A DNA stretch of 9,467 bases from Deltaproteobacteria bacterium (GTDB lineage: Bacteria; Desulfobacterota; Desulfobacteria; Desulfobacterales; JAFDFH01): NCBI GenBank assembly GCA_019309945.1, contig JAFDFH010000063.1, positions 1 through 9,467 on the forward strand. The letters are read 5' to 3'. Made by a program: the position numbers and the translations under genes. This document shows positions 1 through 6,333 of the stretch, piece by piece. How positions within the stretch are numbered: the stretch's first letter is position 1; every line of letters begins with the position of its first letter. Under the pieces are notes generated by a model. That model had not been told where the DNA came from. It did no database searches and worked only from the letters and a program-made list of their open reading frames with translations.

Positions 1-70
1 ATTTTTTCCCATTTAAAAATTCCTAAATTAACCAAAAACAAGGGGAAAGTCTTATAATATTCTGATATTA

Positions 71-99
71 TTGACAAAATACCGATGGTATGCTATAAT
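71..99 (+). promoter_or_regulatory. Consensus-perfect sigma70-type promoter with a palindrome in its spacer
   Basis: TTGACA (71-76) and TATAAT (94-99) match the housekeeping -35 and -10 consensus at all twelve positions. The spacer is exactly 17 bp, and TGC before the -10 gives an extended -10 element (TGn). The spacer holds a perfect inverted repeat, ATACC-GAT-GGTAT (79-91), placed where a bound repressor would block RNA polymerase. Transcription would start near 106 and run rightward through the Shine-Dalgarno at 138-147 into the small ORF at 154. It would then continue antisense to the 3' end of the giant GlmS-like gene. A perfect consensus is rare by chance; actual use is inferred. Confidence 0.75.
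79..91. promoter_or_regulatory. Candidate operator palindrome between -35 and -10
   Basis: ATACC-GAT-GGTAT is a perfect 5+5 bp inverted repeat with a 3-base centre, lying entirely within the spacer of the promoter at 71-99. This position is typical of operators for dimeric repressors. The regulator cannot be named from the sequence, and no regulator gene lies in the window. Confidence 0.45.
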
Positions 100-137
100 T
101 ATCTTTAATATCAATTAGTTATCGTTCTTTAAAAAGA

Positions 138-147
138 AAGGAGGTGA
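138..147 (+). promoter_or_regulatory. Full-length Shine-Dalgarno for the small ORF at 154
   Basis: AAGGAGGTGA is complementary over ten bases to the 3' end of 16S rRNA (anti-SD UCACCUCCUU). It ends six bases before the ATG at 154, which is near-ideal spacing. Together with the consensus promoter upstream, it is the main argument that this ATG is translated. Confidence 0.7.
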
Positions 148-153
148 GGAAAA

Positions 154-234
154 ATGGCTAAGATTAGCGGACAGAGGAAGATTACAGCACTTATTTCTGC
201 ATTTGCGCGCAAGCGGCCAGCTCCTCGCCAATAA
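154..234 (+). CDS. Candidate 26-residue basic small protein, or truncated gene start
   Basis: A 26-codon ORF begins MAKISGQRKI, ends ARKRPAPRQ, and stops at TAA 232-234. It has about eight Lys/Arg and no acidic residue, so it would be strongly cationic. I recognise no family. The evidence for expression is positional: a perfect -35/-10 promoter ends about 55 bp upstream and a ten-base Shine-Dalgarno lies six bases before the ATG. The last 44 bp overlap, tail to tail, the 3' end of the minus-strand GlmS-like gene, and no clear terminator follows. It could be a real microprotein, the coding part of an antisense or regulatory RNA, or the surviving 5' end of a longer gene cut off by a rearrangement that joined it to the GlmS-like gene. 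The sequence does not decide between these. Confidence 0.4.
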   Translation: MAKISGQRKITALISAFARKRPAPRQ

Positions 235-3200
235 TATTCATAACAAACGGAAGATGCATTTCCGGGATCGGCCCGGAGGAAGTTTTGGGGAGGATTATCG
301 TGTTGCTTACCGGAAATCTGTAAAGAGCATCTTTTGCCTCTGCGTTCAGGAATGCCTGTTGTGTCATAAGAATCATCCTGGGAAACCTGCATCCGAAAGT
401 TGATATCTCGTCCAGTGCATGGTCGAAATATCGCTCCCAGCAGGCATCCATCACAATGAGGTTGTCATTTGATGCATCATAATCCGCTTGAAGTTCCGGC
501 AAATACCAGGTATAATCCGCAAAGAAAGGGGTTTTTTCTTCATGGGGTAGATCGATGGGCGGTGCTTTCATAAATTCATCTATCTTCCTTCCGGCAAGGT
601 ATCTATTTTCCCATAATACAACTTTTTTTTCGCCGAATTTTAAAACCATTTCTTTCCTGTTGTCGAGTTTAACGAATTTACGGTCTACCCTGGAATCGAC
701 GGTAACAATAGGGCCGTGAGCGCTTTCCCCAAACGAATGCTGCTCAATCAGCATGGCGCCGGTCCTGTCGAATTTGTTCACCCATGCAAGGCCTGTTCCG
801 ACAGGAGGTCCAATATAAAACATGGTTTCATATTTTTCGTTGGCGGCCATGCATTTTTCTATACTCGTTTTAAGATCCGAATTGCCCAGCAATTCAAGCA
901 CAGTTTCACCGCTTCTTCTGAAATGGGCGTCAACAATTCCAGCCTTGTCCGGAAAAAACCGGCGCCATGCGCTGATAAAAACAAGATTAATTGCGGTGTA
1001 CATGTAATCGCTGTGCGAATACTCCAAGCCGTTTTTCAGCAGAAACTTTCCGCCGCTGTTTTCAGCCGGCAGGTAGGCACAAAAGCCTGTTTCCGGTTCC
1101 AGCCGAAACACAGGACATGAGGCTGCCTCAAGTCGTTTTGCCAGCCGCTCCTGCCCCTGAGCTGAAGATACAATCGTAAACAGGAGAACATTTTTGCCAA
1201 AGGCGGAAAGGGGTGCTTCCGGTGAAATGATACGTACCGGATATTCCATAAGGCGGCTCCACATATTGGCAGCGCTTTTTGCCGCGGCTTCCGACCTCCT
1301 GTCCATAGGCGCAAATACAATTTCGTCTATATCCGAATTGTCATCGAAAAGATGAGAAGCCAGCCGTCCGGCGTTTTCATCAAAAGCACTGCATATTTTA
1401 TCTTGCATGCCATTTGTTAAAATTATTTTGGCCAGCTTGCGCATTTCCTGATAGTACAGCTCCGATCTTTTTGTAAGCGCATCTTTTTCCCAAATACTTA
1501 CATTCTCCATGCCGTATGCAGGGAGTGCTATGGCCTTCAACCTTTCGTTTAGATTTTTAATTTTAAATAATTCTTTAGCCGGTGAGTCTTTCTTTTTAAA
1601 CAGGCTTCGCCCAACAGTCACGGATTTGGCACGATTTCTGGGGGCGACGCCCAGACCTATTCCGTGGGACTGACCATAGTGAAACGCAAACTGGTAGAAA
1701 AAAATCAAAGTGGCGAGAGGTTGCAATGCATCTTTTTCCAAATCCGGAAGAAAGATGCACTGGCCTTCGCTCAGCCGCTTGATATGTTCCTCGGCCTGCC
1801 GGGCCAGGCCGACCGCCGCAAATTTTATTTTTTTACGGTAAAGCAGTTCCATAACCAAAATGGCCTCATCAAGTCGTTTAATACAGGTTGCATCGACCAT
1901 TACAAGGATATTTCCCTTAGTTTCCGGAAAACCTGTGTTGAGCACCTCCTGGTAGTCAAGGGCCTTTCCCACCGCCGACCAGGTACTTTCTTCCAGCTTC
2001 AGGGCGGCTTCTCTTCCAACTCCGTTTGTATTAATGGCGCTGATGACTATACTGGCAGTGCTTTGTGCCTTTTCACCGGCCAGAGCTTTTGAAAACTCCA
2101 ATACATTTTCGTCTTGAAGAAGATTGGAAAGTATATGCGGAACTCTGTACATTTTTTCAAGATACGAAAGGGCTTCCTCTTTTCTGTCGATACACGATGC
2201 CACCCACAGGCAGAAAAGCTTAAGGCAAAAGAGCATGCAGACGGTACTCTTCACACCGGCAACAGTGACCTCTTCCCCACTCAGGCAGGGGATTACTCCG
2301 CCGCTTTTTGCCACAATAATGGCCATGTCCGCATAAGTCTTCTCCGTAATACAGACCATGACTACTTTGAGCGATAGAAGTTTTTTAGCCAGAAGGACCA
2401 TGTCCGCGGTGGTCGAAGACCAGCTTAAAAGGATAACCAGATCTTTTTCAGGAGCAATCAAGGTTTCCGGGTTCTCGATCTCGTCAGGTCTCACTGCAAG
2501 CACATCCAGTTCCGGCATTAATGAATGTGTGAAGTTTTTTGCGATTTCGCACATGTAAAGGGCACTTCCGGTTCCTGCCAGCACAATCCGTTTGAGGTTC
2601 CTTAAATCAGATCCGAATCTTTGGCGCAGAAGGCCTTTTCTTATTTCGAAATCCGGAGCACTGTCTTCTTGCGGTGCGTAGTCCCTCAGAATATCTATAA
2701 GCCGATCCGGTATTTTGCGTAGATGCGTTTCATAAAAGGATTTGTCCATATCCTTTTTTACCTGCACGGGGTTTAAAACAGTTTTAAAAGGTTCTATTTC
2801 CGGCAAATGGCCGCCACTAAAATCGGTAATCTCAACGCTGCGGCAGACACTACCATCAGCGATTTGTGTTTCTATCCGAGCAAATATCTCTTCTCCGTCA
2901 AGGGCGTGAACTTCTACAGAAAATGCCTTTAAAATTTGTGCTTTTTCTTTTTTAAGCGCTACCTTAAGCGCCTTTGACTTTTCCGGGCCGACGCCTTTTT
3001 CTTTTAACCCGGCAATTTTTTTATTTTGGTCATTTTCCAGTCTTTCCAGTTCATTGCGTTTGTCAAATAGGAGCTGCTGGGGGAAAAGTCCCATGGCCGC
3101 ATTGATGTCGGAAACTACCATAAAATCATCGTTTTCCAGCCTGCGGACAACAAAGACGGGCCGGTTGTGAGACGCCACGTAAAGCCTTCGCGGGGATAAG

Positions 3201-4735
3201 ATACTCATACCACACGCTGCCACCTGTCCACCATTTTTTGAGATCTGTTTGGCTGCTTCGATAAACGCTGCTTCATCCAGCGCCGTAAGCGTTTTATGCT
3301 TAACGGCATGATGAACCGAATAGTCTATATTGTTGCTTCCGACCCCATATTCCTGGAGGTCATTTTCCACCTGGGTCAATACGGACCTGTATCTTTGTTT
3401 TGCTTCGGACAGTTGTTTAAAATAATATCCCCAGAGAAGGGGGAAATACTCGGCGGAATTCTTGCTCCTGAAGGAAAGTTTTCCAACTTTTGCTATAAAT
3501 TTTCTGAGACTGTCTTCGGTTTTTCCGTCAAACCGGCCGTTAATCACCACGCTTCGGTATCGCTTTTCATCAAGGAAAGGATGAGCGTTTTTCACGTTAA
3601 CAGCGGACTGAACGGCCCAACGTCCATGGGATATAAGAGGTTGTGTAAAATATCTCAGGTTGACAGGGTCGGTCTGACCGGGAACAATCGAAGTTTCCGT
3701 CATGATATCGCTGCCGGAAAGTTCGGTTAACCTTTCATTAAGAAAATCGTCTCTTTGCATACACGTCAAGGCTGCGGCTGCGGCCCAGCCGTAGATATTC
3801 ACCCCTTTTTCAGCTCCGTAAAGACTTTTCCAGTTCACGGGTCTGGAGCGTTCGTGGCGCGGCCAGGAGTATTCCAGTATTTTTTCAAGGGATTCGATAA
3901 GATCAGGCCTGTATGCCATCCTGGTAAGCAGAGCGGCATCAAGGAGCCGAAACATACAGCAGACTCCGTCCCTGTCATAATCCTGGGGGATTTCAACAGG
4001 GGTTTCAGGCAGACAACGCAACAATGATTTCAGGGCAAGCGGGTTTGCTAAAAACTGTTCGCGGCCGGCCGGTCCGGGATTTATTACCTCTTTTTTAGAA
4101 AGAATCGTTTCAAATACCCTGTCAAAAGCGGTTATTACATCCGCGGTTTCTGCACTAATCAGCCCATCTGTTTTTTGGGAAGCAATCACAGCCATGAGCG
4201 GCTTTCTGATTATTTCCCGGATAACCACCGGCGAAAGATCATATTCCTCGATGAGACGTATGACAAAATTCTTAAGTTCTTTCCTTGAACGGATAAAATG
4301 CGGGGTGTTAAAGTATGGCCGGCCTGGCTGTCCTGGGCTCAACCTGCAGGGCCGGTCAGTATTCAAGTCGACAAGATCATCATAGGTGGGATAGGGTGAT
4401 TCACTTTTAGTCGCCGATTCAAACAGATCGAGGGGCAAACCTTCAAAAGCGATAAGACGCCTTTGGTGTTCAAGCATACTTTTTACGTCAGTTCCATCAG
4501 ACCAGACAGATATTAGCCCGTTTTCATAGTTTTGGTACGCTCCGTTGACTAAAAGTTCTTCGACAAGTCTTTCAACGGAACCGATGGATCTTCTTGTTCT
4601 GATAGGTTCGCTTTCGTCACCGAACATGGCTAAACCGGTACTGTCCGGAGCCCTGTATATAATGGCGGACATGCCCGTCAGTACCCGGGTCAGATTGTTA
4701 CCAGCACCTCCGAAATATCCGACAATACCGCACAT
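191..4735 (-). CDS. Giant GlmS-like protein: split glutaminase plus two tandem double-SIS isomerase modules
   Basis: This 1514-residue protein is about 2.5 times the length of GlmS (about 609), which makes glucosamine-6-phosphate from fructose-6-phosphate and glutamine. The N-terminal MCGIVGY supplies the nucleophile Cys2, and RAPDSTG (28-34) matches the GlmS RGYDSAG loop. About 300 unrecognised, mostly helical residues (~66-366) follow before the glutaminase resumes with HGRWA (370-374), NAHP (383-386) and the oxyanion pair Asn399-Gly400. A charged, coiled-coil-like segment spans ~556-604. Module 1 (~660-1041) is a complete double-SIS isomerase. It has GTGS (721-724), SWSSTT (771-776), Val825, KLEE with Glu916, and the GlmS-like tail RNRAKSVTV (1033-1041). 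A second, degenerate double-SIS module (~1100-1514) has SSAQ (1190-1193) in place of the phosphate loop but keeps GESAHGP (1336-1342). Its end lacks the RNLAK tail. The start is fixed by MCG, since Cys must be exposed after Met removal, and by AAGGAGGT five bases upstream. Amidotransferase or isomerase ancestry is certain; product and substrate are unknown. Confidence 0.9.
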   Translation of the reverse strand: MCGIVGYFGGAGNNLTRVLTGMSAIIYRAPDSTGLAMFGDESEPIRTRRSIGSVERLVEELLVNGAYQNYENGLISVWSDGTDVKSMLEHQRRLIAFEGLPLDLFESATKSESPYPTYDDLVDLNTDRPCRLSPGQPGRPYFNTPHFIRSRKELKNFVIRLIEEYDLSPVVIREIIRKPLMAVIASQKTDGLISAETADVITAFDRVFETILSKKEVINPGPAGREQFLANPLALKSLLRCLPETPVEIPQDYDRDGVCCMFRLLDAALLTRMAYRPDLIESLEKILEYSWPRHERSRPVNWKSLYGAEKGVNIYGWAAAAALTCMQRDDFLNERLTELSGSDIMTETSIVPGQTDPVNLRYFTQPLISHGRWAVQSAVNVKNAHPFLDEKRYRSVVINGRFDGKTEDSLRKFIAKVGKLSFRSKNSAEYFPLLWGYYFKQLSEAKQRYRSVLTQVENDLQEYGVGSNNIDYSVHHAVKHKTLTALDEAAFIEAAKQISKNGGQVAACGMSILSPRRLYVASHNRPVFVVRRLENDDFMVVSDINAAMGLFPQQLLFDKRNELERLENDQNKKIAGLKEKGVGPEKSKALKVALKKEKAQILKAFSVEVHALDGEEIFARIETQIADGSVCRSVEITDFSGGHLPEIEPFKTVLNPVQVKKDMDKSFYETHLRKIPDRLIDILRDYAPQEDSAPDFEIRKGLLRQRFGSDLRNLKRIVLAGTGSALYMCEIAKNFTHSLMPELDVLAVRPDEIENPETLIAPEKDLVILLSWSSTTADMVLLAKKLLSLKVVMVCITEKTYADMAIIVAKSGGVIPCLSGEEVTVAGVKSTVCMLFCLKLFCLWVASCIDRKEEALSYLEKMYRVPHILSNLLQDENVLEFSKALAGEKAQSTASIVISAINTNGVGREAALKLEESTWSAVGKALDYQEVLNTGFPETKGNILVMVDATCIKRLDEAILVMELLYRKKIKFAAVGLARQAEEHIKRLSEGQCIFLPDLEKDALQPLATLIFFYQFAFHYGQSHGIGLGVAPRNRAKSVTVGRSLFKKKDSPAKELFKIKNLNERLKAIALPAYGMENVSIWEKDALTKRSELYYQEMRKLAKIILTNGMQDKICSAFDENAGRLASHLFDDNSDIDEIVFAPMDRRSEAAAKSAANMWSRLMEYPVRIISPEAPLSAFGKNVLLFTIVSSAQGQERLAKRLEAASCPVFRLEPETGFCAYLPAENSGGKFLLKNGLEYSHSDYMYTAINLVFISAWRRFFPDKAGIVDAHFRRSGETVLELLGNSDLKTSIEKCMAANEKYETMFYIGPPVGTGLAWVNKFDRTGAMLIEQHSFGESAHGPIVTVDSRVDRKFVKLDNRKEMVLKFGEKKVVLWENRYLAGRKIDEFMKAPPIDLPHEEKTPFFADYTWYLPELQADYDASNDNLIVMDACWERYFDHALDEISTFGCRFPRMILMTQQAFLNAEAKDALYRFPVSNTIILPKTSSGPIPEMHLPFVMNIIGEELAACAQMQK

Positions 4736-4740
4736 TCGAC

Positions 4741-4748
4741 ACCTCCTT
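4741..4748 (-). promoter_or_regulatory. Ribosome binding site of the giant GlmS-like gene
   Basis: Read on the minus strand this is AAGGAGGT, followed by five bases (GTCGA) and the ATG at 4735. It lies in the 24-bp gap after the MmgE/PrpD stop codon. It confirms the MCGIVGY start and fits a polycistronic message. Confidence 0.85.
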
Positions 4749-4759
4749 GTCTGAACCTG

Positions 4760-6082
4760 TCAGACGACACAACTGTCTATGAAATCCTGCACCTGTTCAA
4801 GCTTTTCAAATTTCCACATCATGGATACCAGTTGTTGGGTCTTTTCTTTACCCAATACAGGTTCTACCAGCCATTGAAATTTTGTTTCCAATTCATCATC
4901 GGATGGAAGGGTGTCTGGCGGTTCCCACTGTGCTTCCATGCGACCGGAGGAAAAATGTCTCCCATCATTAGTATAAATTATCACTTCGGCACAGGCCTTT
5001 TCCGGAAACATCTGCTCGAAATCGCCGGATACTTCCGTTTCTAACTTGTCTCCCAAATTCAGAATTTGACTACTGTGAATCCGGGGAGGCAGAATCTGTT
5101 TAGGCCCCACCTCGCCGTCAATCAATGCTGTCGCCACTGGAAAAGCCATATTGTACTGCGCTTCTTCGGTATTTTTGGGATGGCGGCAGGAAAGTTCCGT
5201 TGCCGCCTTGAAGGTTCGAATACGGATTCTAGAGATGTCCTGATGTAAGATGAGGTTTTCCCGGCTTATTTTCAATGCTCCTGCGACGGCCGGCTGTGCC
5301 CATCGACAGACGGCATAAGGCTTGAAATAAAGATTCATTATTTCGTATCGACGCCCGAGGTTTTCAATCCATTCCTGATTGGGCGTATCGTTAAAGAGGG
5401 GCTGGATGCCGGTGAATCCGTCACTGGCCATTAAGACAGACGTCATGGCCACCATCGCTCCCCAACCAATGCTGTCTTTTCCCATGGAAGGTGTTGCGAT
5501 ACCTTTCATCATGGGTGCAATAGGTGCGTGATATTCCGCCGTTCCCATGGCATGGCACAGGGTTTCGGCATTCAAGCCGAGAAGCTTACCTGCTGCGGCC
5601 GCACCTGAAACCGCGCCCCAGCTGCCGGAGGAGTGATAGGTTTGGTAAAGGGCATGGCGGATCAAGCCGACCCGAATACCGATTTCGTAACCAACAATCA
5701 ATGCTGTCAGAAGTTGGGTTCCTGAACAGCTGGAGATAACTTCACTGGCAGCCAGGACCACAGGGAGAATGCAGGCGCCGGGATGCCCCTTGACCAGTCG
5801 GTAGCCGTCATCAATATCTAAAGCATTGCCAGCAAATCCGTTGGCCAGGGCAGCGCCTGAAGCAGAAGTCCGTTTCCCGTGAACTAAAATGGTGGCTTGG
5901 TTTCCGCTGAACTGTTCGGTCCCAATTCGGGCCATGATTGCTCCTGCCGGTGTTTCCATGCCGGCCAACATTGCCCCCAGTGTATCCATCAGGCACCGCT
6001 TTGACTGGTGCTGAACCTCAGAAGGAAGATTGCGCCAATCTGTCTCAAATATGAACCGGATGGCATATTCGGTCAAATTCAT
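4760..6082 (-). CDS. MmgE/PrpD family protein (2-methylcitrate dehydratase-like)
   Basis: This 440-residue protein has the usual length and hallmarks of the MmgE/PrpD superfamily. That group includes 2-methylcitrate dehydratase, cis-aconitate decarboxylase and iminodisuccinate epimerase. Visible marks are NGFAGNALDIDDGY followed by GHPGA (81-103), with Asp91/92 and His100 near the family's active-site Asp and His. HSSGSWGAVSGAAAAGKLLG (150-169) is the conserved helix region with His150. TPSMGKDSIGWGAM (197-210), FKPYAVCRWAQPA (253-265) and EEAQYNMAFPVATALIDG (306-323) complete the pattern. It is cytosolic, with no signal peptide. It is the first gene of a two-gene operon with the giant GlmS-like gene. 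AAGGAGG (6097-6103) lies 14 bases before the ATG, which is longer than usual, so the exact start is slightly uncertain. Family membership is clear. The substrate is not, because the superfamily also includes enzymes with different chemistries. Confidence 0.88.
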   Translation of the reverse strand: MNLTEYAIRFIFETDWRNLPSEVQHQSKRCLMDTLGAMLAGMETPAGAIMARIGTEQFSGNQATILVHGKRTSASGAALANGFAGNALDIDDGYRLVKGHPGACILPVVLAASEVISSCSGTQLLTALIVGYEIGIRVGLIRHALYQTYHSSGSWGAVSGAAAAGKLLGLNAETLCHAMGTAEYHAPIAPMMKGIATPSMGKDSIGWGAMVAMTSVLMASDGFTGIQPLFNDTPNQEWIENLGRRYEIMNLYFKPYAVCRWAQPAVAGALKISRENLILHQDISRIRIRTFKAATELSCRHPKNTEEAQYNMAFPVATALIDGEVGPKQILPPRIHSSQILNLGDKLETEVSGDFEQMFPEKACAEVIIYTNDGRHFSSGRMEAQWEPPDTLPSDDELETKFQWLVEPVLGKEKTQQLVSMMWKFEKLEQVQDFIDSCVV

Positions 6083-6129
6083 CGCCAGGTTTTTGCCTCC
6101 TTGGCAGCTTTATTTAGCATATCAACTGT

Positions 6130-6141
6130 CATGCCTGCATG
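6130..6141. repeat. Short palindrome CATGC-CT-GCATG
   Basis: A perfect 5+5 bp inverted repeat lies in the leader of the MmgE/PrpD gene, close to where transcription from the candidate promoter at 6143-6171 would begin. It could be an operator. At this length it could also be chance. Confidence 0.25.
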
Positions 6142-6142
6142 T

Positions 6143-6171
6143 TTAATGGACTGAAATATAATCAATGTCAA
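6143..6171 (-). promoter_or_regulatory. Candidate promoter of the MmgE/PrpD-GlmS-like operon
   Basis: On the minus strand a perfect TTGACA (-35) occupies 6171-6166. At 17-bp spacing it is followed by CATTAA (6148-6143), a weak -10 matching three of six positions. The start would be near 6136, giving a leader of about 54 bases with AAGGAGG at 6103-6097. The -35 is good but the -10 is poor, so this is only the best candidate seen. Confidence 0.35.
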
Positions 6172-6180
6172 ACGAAAACT

Positions 6181-6210
6181 GTGCCACTGTAAATTATATT
6201 TTTCTATAAT
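6181..6210 (+). promoter_or_regulatory. Candidate promoter of the metallophosphoesterase operon
   Basis: TATAAT (6205-6210) is a perfect -10 on the plus strand. GTGCCA (6181-6186) matches the -35 consensus at four of six positions with an 18-bp spacer. The transcript would have a leader of about 117 bases that includes the hairpin at 6287-6323. The region is AT-rich, so a chance TATAAT is possible. Confidence 0.35.
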
Positions 6211-6286
6211 GAATTCAATAGGATAATTTCCATTACTTGTAATTTTTTACGCTCCGTGTTAAGTCTTAGTCATAACAATTTAGCGC

Positions 6287-6323
6287 TTTGAAAAACTCGC
6301 ATTAAAGCCTTGCGGTTTTCAAA
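6287..6323 (+). other. Hairpin in the leader of the metallophosphoesterase gene
   Basis: TTTGAAAA (6287-6294) pairs with TTTTCAAA (6316-6323). Inside, CGCA (6298-6301) pairs with TGCG (6311-6314), leaving a nine-base loop. The structure ends ten bases before the ATG at 6334, where a ribosome binding site should be, and no clear Shine-Dalgarno is visible there. It has no following T-run, so it is not a terminator. It may modulate translation; function is inferred. Confidence 0.4.
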
Positions 6324-6333
6324 TTGGCAATTC

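Noticed and set aside
53..58. A second TATAAT upstream of the consensus promoter
   Set aside because: No reasonable -35 lies 16-18 bp upstream. The region is simply AT-rich.
261..277. Hairpin TCCGGG-ATCGG-CCCGGA followed by TTTT a few bases later, a possible terminator for the small plus-strand ORF
   Set aside because: The stem is only six pairs, the T-run is short and displaced, and the bases encode a conserved region of the GlmS-like protein.
791..811. GPPVGTG (residues 1309-1315) in the GlmS-like protein resembling a Walker A P-loop
   Set aside because: It lacks the essential Lys-Ser/Thr after the glycine and aligns with the start of the second SIS domain of module 2.
716..4027. Several plus-strand ORFs of 60-144 codons inside the GlmS-like gene
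   Set aside because: They lie opposite an uninterrupted minus-strand gene with clear domain homology throughout. They show no ribosome binding sites or family resemblance and are antisense shadows.
191..4735. The giant ORF as an artefactual fusion of two adjacent glmS-type genes
   Set aside because: Module 2 has no glutaminase domain, and no internal ATG with a clear Shine-Dalgarno was noticed at the module boundary. The frame is continuous, and the divergence between modules is far greater than a recent duplication or assembly error would give.
6310..6333. TTG start giving eight extra residues on the metallophosphoesterase
   Set aside because: The family begins at MKIL, and the TTG lies within a hairpin with no ribosome binding site.
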